A stretch of DNA of 64,000 bases. Source: Streptomyces violascens. GTDB taxonomy: Bacteria > Actinomycetota > Actinomycetes > Streptomycetales > Streptomycetaceae. Shown piece after piece: positions 57,306 to 64,000 of this stretch (positions are counted from its first letter, which is position 1; every line of letters starts with the position of its first letter). The notes under the pieces are model-generated. The model was not told where the DNA came from, made no database searches, and saw only the letters and a list, made by a program, of their open reading frames with translations. The stretch covers positions 62,001 through 126,000 of the forward strand of contig NZ_BMUA01000002.1 of NCBI RefSeq assembly GCF_014649955.1. Reading direction: 5' to 3'. The position numbers and the translations under genes are program-made.

Positions 57306-59059
57306 TCGCTCTGCTGAGGCGCCACAAGCGGGTGCTGCTGCGGCTCGCCGGATGGTCGCTGCTCGAATCCGCCCAGACCTTCCTGCTCGGCTTCGCCCTC
57401 GCCCGCGCGCTCGACGACGGCTTCCTCGCGGGCCGCGCCGCCACCGGTCTCGGCTGGCTGGCGGCGGCCGCCGTCGCCGTGTTCGCCGGAGCCTGGGGGA
57501 CGCGCCGGGTGTACGGGGCGGTCGCCGCGTTCGTCGAGCCCGTACGGGACGAACTCGTGCGGGCGGTGGTGACACGCGGCCTTCGCGAGGCGGACGACGC
57601 CGCCCTGTCCCGCCTCACCCAGCAGGTCGAGCTGGCCAGGGACACCCTCGCCGGGCTCGTGCTCGTCGCCCGCACCTTCGTCTTCACCGCCGCCGGGGCC
57701 CTCTTCGGCCTCTTCGCCCTCGCGCCCGTCCTGCTCCCGGTGATCGGCTGCCCGCTGCTCGTGGGGCTCGCGCTCTTCGCCGCGACGCTGGGCCCGCTCG
57801 CCCGCCGCCAGGAGGACTTCCTGGCCGCCGACGAACGCCTGGCGGCCGAACTCGGCCTGCTGGCCGGCGGGTTGAGGGACATCGAGGCATCGGGCGCCCA
57901 TGATCGCGCGGCCGCGAGCGCCGGGGAACGCATCGACGACGAGTACCGCGCGGCGCGATCGCTCGCGTACTGGGGCGTGGCCCGCACCTTCGCCGTGGGC
58001 ATCGGCGGGCGACTGCCCCTGGTGCTGCTCCTGGTCACCGCGCCCTGGCTGCTGCGGCACGGGGTCACGGCGGGCGGCCTGGCGGGCGCGCTCGCCTACC
58101 TCACCCAGTCGCTGCTGCCCGCCCTCCAGGCCCTGGTCCAGGGCCTTGGCACCTCGGGCGCCCGCCTCACCGTCGTACTGCGCCGGCTGACTGCGGGGGA
58201 GGGGGAGCCCCCGGCTGGGGTGCGGCACGAGAGCGGGGCCTGGCCGGTGCGGCTGCGCGGCCTCGTCTTCGCGTACGGGCCCGGCGCGGCCCCCGTCGTC
58301 GACCGGCTCGACCTGACCGTACCGGCCGGCGAGCGGCTCGCCGTGGCCGGGCCGAGCGGCATCGGCAAGTCCACCCTGCTCGGGCTGATCGCCGGGGTGC
58401 TCCGGCCGGACGCCGGAGAGGTGACGACGGGCTGCGAGCGGGTGCTCGTACCGCAGGAGGCATACGTCTTCACCGCCACCCTCCGCGAGAATCTGGGCTA
58501 CTTCTCCCCCCAACTCCCCTGTGACGAGGCGCTGTCGGGGTCGGCCGAGGCGGTCGGGGCGGGGCCGCTCCTGGAGCGGCTCGGCGGGCTCGACGCGGTG
58601 CTCGACCCCGCCGCGCTCTCCGCCGCCGAGCGCCAGCTCGTCGCACTGGCGCGGGCGCACGTCGCTCCCGCGCCCCTGGTGCTGCTCGACGAGGCGACCT
58701 GCCATCTGGACCCGGCCGCCGAGGCACGCGCGGAGCGGGCCTTCGCCGGACGCACCCTCGTGGTCGTGGCCCACCGCACCGGATCGGCCCGGCGCGCGGA
58801 CCGCGTGCTCCTGATGGACGGGGCCCGCGCCGAACTCGGCACCCACGAGGAACTCCTGGCCCGCTCCGCGTTCTACCGCGATCTCACGGGGGCCGACCCC
58901 TCACACCCACCCCTCCCCCTGGGAGATCCGTATCGCGTCGACCCGGTTGCGGGCGCCGGTCTTGCGAGTGATGGCGGCCATGTAGTTGCGCACGGTGCCG
59001 TTGGAAAGATGGAGCCGGAGCGCGATGTCGGAGACCGAGGCTCCTTCCGCGGCGAGTGA
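57299..59059 (+). CDS. ramB: ABC exporter subunit (RamB/AmfA-like)
   Basis: 586 residues with membrane domain to about 330 and ATPase domain: Walker A VAGPSGIGKSTLLGLIAG near 355, Q-loop VLVPQEAYVFTATLREN, Walker B LVLLDEATCHLDPAAE. The signature is degenerate (LSAAERQLVALARAH instead of LSGGQ). With DDA in RamA this gives a heterodimer of unequal ATPase sites. GTG 57299 overlaps the ramA gene. The last 50 residues (from about HPPLPLGDPY) run antisense through the 3' end of ramR; a shorter natural end is possible only if the stop is misread. C-terminal sequence there has no family similarity. Confidence 0.87.
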   Translation: MLIALLRRHKRVLLRLAGWSLLESAQTFLLGFALARALDDGFLAGRAATGLGWLAAAAVAVFAGAWGTRRVYGAVAAFVEPVRDELVRAVVTRGLREADDAALSRLTQQVELARDTLAGLVLVARTFVFTAAGALFGLFALAPVLLPVIGCPLLVGLALFAATLGPLARRQEDFLAADERLAAELGLLAGGLRDIEASGAHDRAAASAGERIDDEYRAARSLAYWGVARTFAVGIGGRLPLVLLLVTAPWLLRHGVTAGGLAGALAYLTQSLLPALQALVQGLGTSGARLTVVLRRLTAGEGEPPAGVRHESGAWPVRLRGLVFAYGPGAAPVVDRLDLTVPAGERLAVAGPSGIGKSTLLGLIAGVLRPDAGEVTTGCERVLVPQEAYVFTATLRENLGYFSPQLPCDEALSGSAEAVGAGPLLERLGGLDAVLDPAALSAAERQLVALARAHVAPAPLVLLDEATCHLDPAAEARAERAFAGRTLVVVAHRTGSARRADRVLLMDGARAELGTHEELLARSAFYRDLTGADPSHPPLPLGDPYRVDPVAGAGLASDGGHVVAHGAVGKMEPERDVGDRGSFRGE

Positions 59060-59509
59060 GAGGACGCTCAACTCCCGCCTGGTGAGCGGCATTTCGGAGG
59101 CCCGGAGAAAACTGAAGCCGAGCGAGTCGTCGACGAACCGTTTCCCCTCGGCCACCTGTCTGATGGCGAAGATCAGCTGCTCGGGTGTGCCCCCCTTGTC
59201 CACATAGCCGCGTGCGTTGGCATCGGCGGCCCGTTTCAACGGTCCGGGGCGGTGGGCGTCGGCCAGCACCAGGAGTCGGCATTTTCCGGTGCCGGGACGG
59301 CAGCCGGTGAGTTCGCCGAGCGGTGCGATTCCATAGGACTCCGAACAGTCCAGGTCGGCCGCGCAGACGTCCGGGCTCAATAATCGCGCCAGCGCCGGGG
59401 CGCCGCGCCAAGCGGAATGATGGACCTCCAGGTCGGTTTCGCGTGCGAGGCGTTCGGCCAGTGCCGATCGCAAGAGGCACGCGTCGTGCACGAGAAGTAC
59501 CCGGATCAC
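58901..59509 (-). CDS. ramR: Orphan response regulator (RamR/AmfR-like)
   Basis: 202 residues: receiver domain 1-125 and LuxR/NarL-type helix-turn-helix at about 140-200 (LTRRELSVLSLAAEGASVSDIALRLHLSNGTVRNYMAAI). The receiver is atypical: the start reads VLLVHDACLL, with the usual acidic pair replaced by His-Asp, and the phosphoacceptor region is VCAADLDCSES. Known RamR proteins also work without a cognate kinase gene next to them. It activates the ramCSAB promoter in S. coelicolor. GTG 59509 has GGAG about 9 bases upstream. Convergent with ramB, the coding parts overlapping by 159 bases. Confidence 0.9.
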   Translation of the reverse strand: MIRVLLVHDACLLRSALAERLARETDLEVHHSAWRGAPALARLLSPDVCAADLDCSESYGIAPLGELTGCRPGTGKCRLLVLADAHRPGPLKRAADANARGYVDKGGTPEQLIFAIRQVAEGKRFVDDSLGFSFLRASEMPLTRRELSVLSLAAEGASVSDIALRLHLSNGTVRNYMAAITRKTGARNRVDAIRISQGEGWV

Positions 59510-59923
59510 GTTTCCCAGCTCCTTCCAGGCTTACCGCTACCGGCGCCTTCGTTGGGCACGCAACGATTCTGGGCGGCGGCTACCCCTGTCATGGCCCGGG
59601 CGAACGAATCGGTGGGGGGCACCGGGGGCGCGTACCCGCGCATGCGGGGCGCGCTGCGCGCGGGTGGGGCGCATGCCGGGGGGTCTCCGTCGGCCCCCAC
59701 ATCCCCTTTCTGGGCAGGGGGTTGTGCGTCCTCCCGCCCGCGCGGAGGGGGGAGCGCATCTCTCTGGGAGGGGGTGGTTGTTCGCAAAGTTCCCCGCGCC
59801 CCTCACGGGTGCTGCGCCTCGGCGGGGTGACTCGCGTGCCGCGCGTGCGGTTGTTCGGCTGCGGGCCGGTGGGGGCTTGGCGCGCAGTTCCCCGCGCCCC
59901 TGGCGGGGTCGGCGTTCGGCGGG
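59510..59923. repeat. Gene-free spacer with two dispersed-element copies
   Basis: Contains the ramR promoter region (about 59510-59600), copy 5 of the dispersed repeat at 59774-59810 (AAGTTCCCCGCGCCCC) and copy 6 at 59851-59909 (GTTCGGCTGCGGGCCGGTG then GCGCAGTTCCCCGCGCCCC). No gene seen. Confidence 0.7.
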
Positions 59924-60541
59924 CTAGCCCTGCGGCGGGGCCGTCAGGTCGATCAGTTTGCAGACCGTTTCGATGTCGATCTTGACCTGGGCGATCGACG
60001 CCCGGCCCGAGAGCCAGGTGATCAGGGCCGAGTGCCAGGTGTGCTCGATGACGCGGACCGCCGAGAGCTGCTCCGGGGTCGGACGGTCGAGCCCCATCGC
60101 GTCCAGGATGATCGCCGTGGTCTGGCGCGAGACCGTGTCGACCTCGGGGCTCACCGAGCGGTCCGCGAAGGTGAGGGCCCGGACCATCGCGTCCGCCAGG
60201 TGCGGCTCGCGCTGGAGCGCGCGGAAGGCGCGCATGAGGGTTTCGGCCACCCGCTCCGCGGAGCCCTCGCCGGAGGGCGGGTGCTTGCGCAGGGTGCCGT
60301 GCAGGTGCTGGAGCTGGTCCTGCATCGTGGCGACCAGGAGATGGATCTTGGACGGGAAGTAGCGGTACAGGGTGCCGAGCGCGACCCCCGCGGCCTCGGC
60401 CACCTCGCGCATCTGGACCGCGTCGAAGCCGCCCCGGCTGGCCAGCTGGGCGCTCGCGTGCAGAATGCGACGGCGCCGGGCCTCCTGGCGTTCCGTCAGG
60501 GGAGGGGTGGCCGCGGTGGCTGCCTTGACTTCCGCTGTCAT
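59924..60541 (-). CDS. kstR: TetR-family regulator, KstR-type
   Basis: 205 residues. HTH region RRRRILHASAQLASRGGFDA, VQMREVAEAAGVALGTLYRY and FPSKIHLLVATMQDQL resembles mycobacterial KstR (repressor of cholesterol catabolism) almost residue for residue in the recognition helix. The ligand-binding part also fits (LQREPHLADAMVRALTFADR, SALITWLSGRASIAQVKIDI). ATG 60541 is preferred; GTG 60574 would add 11 residues but has no ribosome binding site. A perfect TnnAACnnGTTnnA site at 60709-60722 lies between it and the divergent glycosyltransferase operon. KstR responds to steroid-ring CoA intermediates; the Streptomyces ligand is unknown. Confidence 0.87.
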   Translation of the reverse strand: MTAEVKAATAATPPLTERQEARRRRILHASAQLASRGGFDAVQMREVAEAAGVALGTLYRYFPSKIHLLVATMQDQLQHLHGTLRKHPPSGEGSAERVAETLMRAFRALQREPHLADAMVRALTFADRSVSPEVDTVSRQTTAIILDAMGLDRPTPEQLSAVRVIEHTWHSALITWLSGRASIAQVKIDIETVCKLIDLTAPPQG

Positions 60542-60708
60542 GTGTCCCGTTCCGTTTGTCCGGTTCTCTGCCACGGTGTTCGGCGGCCCAGCATGGCAGG
60601 GGCCCCGCCGTGGCGCGAATCACCTGATCCGGCTCTTACAGTCGCGCTACCTGCCGGTAGATTCGAAGCTCCTTGAGTGATCAAAGAACGCTCAAGAAGG
60701 ATCAAGTC

Positions 60709-60722
60709 TGGAACTTGTTCTA
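60709..60722. promoter_or_regulatory. KstR-type operator (perfect) in the kstR/glycosyltransferase promoter
   Basis: TGGAACTTGTTCTA matches TnnAACnnGTTnnA at every fixed position. It lies 55 bases upstream of the glycosyltransferase start and 168 upstream of kstR, so both autoregulation and control of the operon are possible. Confidence 0.75.
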
Positions 60723-60776
60723 GATTAGCGCGAGCGGTTACGCTCCGGCGAAACGCAGTGATGAAGGGGGCCGCGA

Positions 60777-62102
60777 GTGACCGCTGAGGCCATAGAGGCA
60801 AGCCCCCGCACCGGGGACGCCGGCCGTGAGGGCGAGCGCCCGCTGCGGATCGCGCTCCTCACCTACAAGGGGAACCCGTTCTGCGGCGGCCAGGGCGTCT
60901 ACGTGCGCCACCTCTCGCGAGAGCTCGCCCGGCTCGGGCACAGCGTCGAGGTCATCGGCGCCCAGCCCTACCCCGTGCTCGACGAGGGCGTCCCGCTCAC
61001 CGAGCTCGCCAGCCTCGACCTCTACCGCTCGCCCGATCCGTTCCGTACGCCCGCCAAGGACGAGTACCGGGACTGGATCGACCGCCTGGAGGTCGCCACC
61101 ATGCGCACCGGCGGCTTCCCCGAGCCGCTGACCTTCTCGCTGCGCGCCCGGCGCCATCTGGCCGCCCGGCGCGGCGAGTTCGACGTCGTCCACGACAACC
61201 AGACCCTCGGGTACGGGCTGCTCGGCGACGTCGGCGCGCCCCTGGTCACCACGATCCACCACCCGATCACGGTCGATCGACAGCTCGAACTCGACGCGGC
61301 GCCCGACTGGAAGCGCCGCGCCTCCGTGCGCCGCTGGTACGGCTTTACGCGCATGCAGAAGCGGGTCGCCCGCAGGCTGCCCTCCGTGCTCACGGTCTCC
61401 GGCACGTCCAAGGGCGAGATCGTCGACCACCTCGGGGTGTCCGAGGACCGCATCCGGGTCGTGCACATCGGCGCCGACACCGGCCTCTGGTCGCCGGACC
61501 CGGCGGTCGCCGAGGTGCCCGGCCGCATCGTGACCACCTCCAGCGCCGACGTGCCGCTCAAGGGCCTGGTCTTCCTCGTCGAAGCCCTCGCCAAGCTGCG
61601 CACCGAGCACCCCGAGGCCCATCTCGTCGTCGTCGGCAAGCGCGCCGAGGACGGCCCGGTCGCCCAGGCCATCGAGAAGTACGGGCTCGGCGATGCCGTC
61701 GAGTTCGTCAAGGGCATCACCGACGCCGAGCTCGTCGACCTCGTACGGTCCGCGCAGATCAGCTGCGTCCCCTCGCTGTACGAGGGCTTCTCGCTGCCGG
61801 CCGCCGAGGCCATGGCCACCGGCACCCCGCTGCTCGCCACGACCGGCGGCGCCATCCCGGAGGTCGCCGGCACCGACGGCGAGACCTGCCTCGCGGTGCC
61901 GCCCGGCGACGCGGGAGCGCTGGCCGCGGGCCTCGCCCGGCTGCTCGGCGACGCGGCGCTGCGCCGCCGGCTCGGCGCGGCGGGCCGCGAACGGGTCCTG
62001 GAAAAGTTCACCTGGGCCCGCGCCGCCCAGGGCACCGCCGAGCTCTACCGCGAGGCGATCGAGGCCCAGGGGCGCGTCCCGGCCCGGAAGCCCGCCAGGT
62101 GA
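60777..62102 (+). CDS. GT4-family glycosyltransferase
   Basis: 441 residues, GT-B fold. N-terminal domain starts with RIALLTYKGNPFCGGQGVYV (the Gly-rich acceptor loop, near residue 25). C-terminal donor site has GRIVTTSSADVPLKGLVFLV and the E-x7-E motif YEGFSLPAAEAMATGTPLLA near residue 345. It transfers a sugar nucleotide-derived residue in the cytosol. GTG 60777 has AAGGGGG 6 bases upstream. First gene of an operon with a methyltransferase and a toroid protein, behind a KstR-type operator; the product is unknown, perhaps a glycolipid or saccharide. Confidence 0.9.
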   Translation: MTAEAIEASPRTGDAGREGERPLRIALLTYKGNPFCGGQGVYVRHLSRELARLGHSVEVIGAQPYPVLDEGVPLTELASLDLYRSPDPFRTPAKDEYRDWIDRLEVATMRTGGFPEPLTFSLRARRHLAARRGEFDVVHDNQTLGYGLLGDVGAPLVTTIHHPITVDRQLELDAAPDWKRRASVRRWYGFTRMQKRVARRLPSVLTVSGTSKGEIVDHLGVSEDRIRVVHIGADTGLWSPDPAVAEVPGRIVTTSSADVPLKGLVFLVEALAKLRTEHPEAHLVVVGKRAEDGPVAQAIEKYGLGDAVEFVKGITDAELVDLVRSAQISCVPSLYEGFSLPAAEAMATGTPLLATTGGAIPEVAGTDGETCLAVPPGDAGALAAGLARLLGDAALRRRLGAAGRERVLEKFTWARAAQGTAELYREAIEAQGRVPARKPAR

Positions 62103-62175
62103 CCGGGCGCCCCGCGCCCACGACTACCGGCCGCTCCGCGGCCACAGGTGATCTCCATCGGAAAGGGCAGACCCC

Positions 62176-62931
62176 GTGCTGACCGTCGACTTCTCCCGCT
62201 TCCCGCTCGCCCCGGGCGACCATGTGCTCGACCTGGGCTGCGGCGCGGGCCGGCACGCCTTCGAGTGCTACCGGCGCGGCGCCCAGGTCGTGGCCCTCGA
62301 CCAGAACGGCGAGGAGATCCGCGAGGTCGCCAAGTGGTTCGCCGCGATGAAGGAGGCCGGTGAGGCGCCCGAGGGGGCGACCGCGACCGCGATGGAGGGC
62401 GACGCGCTCAACCTGCCCTTCCCCGACGAGTCCTTCGACGTCGTGATCATCTCCGAGGTCATGGAGCACATCCCCGACGACAAGGGCGTGCTCGCCGAGA
62501 TGGTCCGCGTCCTGAGGCCCGGCGGCCGCATCGCGGTCACCGTGCCGCGGTACGGGCCCGAGAAGGTGTGCTGGGCGCTCTCCGACGCGTACCACGAGGT
62601 CGAGGGCGGCCACATCCGCATCTACAAGGCCGACGAGCTCATCGGCAAGATGAAGCAGGCCGGCCTCAAGCCGTACGGCACCCACCACGCGCACGCGCTG
62701 CACTCGCCGTACTGGTGGCTCAAGTGCGCCTTCGGCGTCGACAACGACAAGGCGCTGCCGGTCAAGGCGTACCACCAGCTCCTGGTCTGGGACATCATGA
62801 AGACGCCCGGCATCAGCACCGTCACCCGGCTCGCCGAGCGGGCGCTCAACCCCGTCGTCGGCAAGAGCTTCGTGGCGTACGCGACCAAGCCGCACCTTCC
62901 CGTGCTGCCGGGAAAGAGTGCCGCCAAGTGA
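62176..62931 (+). CDS. Class I SAM-dependent methyltransferase
   Basis: 251 residues. Motif I DHVLDLGCGAGRHAFECYRR near residue 20, acidic ribose-binding strand VVALDQNGEEI, motif IV FDVVIISEVMEHIPDDKGVL, and RVLRPGGRIAVTVPRYGPE. The end resembles ubiE/MenG-like and sugar or lipid methyltransferases. GTG 62176 is the first codon of the conserved region (LTVDFSRFPLAPGDH). The next gene starts within the stop codon (GTGA). Acceptor unknown. Confidence 0.88.
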   Translation: MLTVDFSRFPLAPGDHVLDLGCGAGRHAFECYRRGAQVVALDQNGEEIREVAKWFAAMKEAGEAPEGATATAMEGDALNLPFPDESFDVVIISEVMEHIPDDKGVLAEMVRVLRPGGRIAVTVPRYGPEKVCWALSDAYHEVEGGHIRIYKADELIGKMKQAGLKPYGTHHAHALHSPYWWLKCAFGVDNDKALPVKAYHQLLVWDIMKTPGISTVTRLAERALNPVVGKSFVAYATKPHLPVLPGKSAAK

Positions 62932-64000
62932 CCTCTCCGGAGCGCACCGAACACCTCGTCCTACCCGGGGTGCTCACCGCCGGGCAGGCCGGGCAGACGG
63001 TCGCCGCCCTGCTCGCCGTCCAGCGCGCCGACGGCGCCATCCCCTGGTTCCGCGGCCACCACCTGGACCCCTGGGACCACACCGAGGCCGCGATGGCCCT
63101 GGACGCGGCGGGCGAACACGCCGCCGCGGAGCGCGCCTACGACTGGCTCGCCCGGCACCAGAACGAGGACGGCTCCTGGTACGCCGCCTATCACGACGGC
63201 GAACACGACCGGGTCACCGACCGGGGCCGGGAGTCCAACTTCGTCGCCTACATAGCGGTCGGCGTCTGGCACCACTACCTCGCCACCGGCGACGACACCT
63301 TCCTCGACCGCATGTGGCCCGCCGTCTACGCGGCCGTCGAATGGGTCCTCGCCCTCCAGCAGAGCGGCGGGCAGATCGGCTGGAAGCGCGAGGAGGACGG
63401 CAGCGCCGTCACCGACGCGCTGCTCACCGGCAGCTCCTCCGTCCACCACGCGCTGCGCTGCGCGCTCGCCATCGCCGAGCAGCGCGAAGAGCCGCAGCCC
63501 GACTGGGAGTTGGCGGCCGGCGCGCTCGCCCACGCCGTCCAGCACCACCCCGAGCGCTTCCTCGACAAGTCCCGCTACTCGATGGACTGGTACTACCCGG
63601 TCCTCGGCGGCGCGGTCACCGGGGACGCTGCCAAGGCCCGTATCGAATCGATGTGGGACGACTTCGTGGTGCCCGGCCTCGGGGTGCGCTGCGTGCTGCC
63701 CAACCCGTGGGTCACCGGCGGCGAGAGCTGCGAACTGGCCCTCGCGCTCTGGGCGATGGGCGAGTCCGACCGGGCCCTGGAGATCCTCCAGTCCATCCAG
63801 CACCTGCGCGACCCCGCGACGGGCCTGTACTGGACGGGCTACGTCTTCGAGGGCAACCGCGCGGTGTGGCCGGAGGAGCTCACGACGTGGACGGCGGGCT
63901 CCCTGCTGCTCGCGGTCGCGGCGCTGGGCGGGGACGAGCCGACCACGGCGGTGTTCGGCGGGGACCGGCTCCCCAGGGGTCTGGCGCCCTACTGCTGCGG
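62928..64000 (+). CDS. Alpha/alpha-toroid protein (prenyltransferase- or GH15-like), 3' end outside window
   Basis: At least 357 codons without a stop up to the window end. Repeated helical hairpins: AAMALDAAGEHAAAERAYDW, LARHQNEDGSWYAAYHDG, NFVAYIAVGVWHHYLATGD, and AVEWVLALQQSGGQIGWKRE. Motifs QRADGAIPWFRGHH and PNPWVTGGESCELALALWAM are Trp- and acid-rich, as in sugar-binding toroids. No signal peptide, so cytosolic. Streptomyces annotations call such proteins prenyltransferase, but the sequence also resembles glucoamylase-type (GH15) barrels. The Cys pair APYCCG is at the edge. It ends the KstR-linked operon as far as seen. Confidence 0.8.
   Translation, partial: MTSPERTEHLVLPGVLTAGQAGQTVAALLAVQRADGAIPWFRGHHLDPWDHTEAAMALDAAGEHAAAERAYDWLARHQNEDGSWYAAYHDGEHDRVTDRGRESNFVAYIAVGVWHHYLATGDDTFLDRMWPAVYAAVEWVLALQQSGGQIGWKREEDGSAVTDALLTGSSSVHHALRCALAIAEQREEPQPDWELAAGALAHAVQHHPERFLDKSRYSMDWYYPVLGGAVTGDAAKARIESMWDDFVVPGLGVRCVLPNPWVTGGESCELALALWAMGESDRALEILQSIQHLRDPATGLYWTGYVFEGNRAVWPEELTTWTAGSLLLAVAALGGDEPTTAVFGGDRLPRGLAPYCC

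Overview
The window is chromosomal DNA of a Streptomyces or a very close actinomycete. It is very GC-rich with strong third-position G/C bias. It carries a homodimeric-type pyruvate dehydrogenase E1, a TerD-family cluster, a Ram/Amf (SapB-type) class III lanthipeptide locus, a KstR-type TetR regulator, and the 55-60 bp intergenic repeat (core GCGCAGTTCCCCGCGCCCC) that I know as common in Streptomyces. No integrase, phage gene, intact insertion sequence or CRISPR array was seen.

Layout. 1-3.9 kb: 5' part of aceE (minus), then a DUF3052 protein and an AhpE-like peroxiredoxin. 4-13.8 kb: Ter stress module with two TerD proteins, a DUF475/TerC-like membrane protein, a TerA-like protein, a TerD protein with a Pro/Tyr/Gly tail, and a biosynthetic set (CitE/HpcH aldolase, giant double phosphoribosyltransferase with PELOTA domain, HAD phosphatase, then an O-methyltransferase). 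14-17 kb: small zinc-ribbon, membrane and coiled-coil proteins. 16.8-19.1 kb: tRNA-Val(UAC) flanked by three gene remnants, a recombination scar. 19.5-29 kb: housekeeping accessory genes (DUF1990, CorA, S4 protein, DUF2277, DedA, DoxX, PhoD phosphatase, broken HNH nuclease, FetB-like permease, a manganese riboswitch with a GDT1/TMEM165 exporter, HAD phosphatase). 29-37 kb: peptidoglycan-binding protein, DHA2 exporter fused to a winged helix, GNAT, ABM monooxygenase, serpin pseudogene, DUF2330, PNPOx-like protein, phosphotransferase.

37-43 kb: CYP125-like P450 divergent from a steroid-type thiolase, SDR, secreted hydrolase, secreted transglycosylase. 43.1-49.1 kb: an operon led by a cobalamin riboswitch. 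It encodes a secreted, membrane-anchored alpha/alpha-toroid protein (the fold class of intrinsic factor/transcobalamin), a second surface-anchored protein, and the T, A and S parts of an ECF transporter. All five genes are in one orientation and four of the five junctions are stop/start overlaps or gaps of a few bases, so I read it as a surface-capture-plus-import system for vitamin B12.

49.5-52.6 kb: metallo-beta-lactamase-fold hydrolase divergent from an aldehyde dehydrogenase plus 3Fe-4S ferredoxin. 52.8-59.5 kb: ramC-ramS-ramA-ramB with convergent ramR; ramS encodes a 47-residue precursor with two S-x2-S-x3-C ring motifs and an unusual Gly/His spacer. 59.9-64 kb: kstR, divergent from a glycosyltransferase-methyltransferase-alpha/alpha-toroid operon that runs off the window.

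A unifying theme is the KstR-type operator TnnAACnnGTTnnA. I find perfect or one-mismatch copies in three divergent promoters (38.4-38.6, 50.7-50.8 and 60.7 kb), linking the P450, thiolase, MBL hydrolase, aldehyde dehydrogenase/ferredoxin and glycosyltransferase genes to the kstR gene in the same window.
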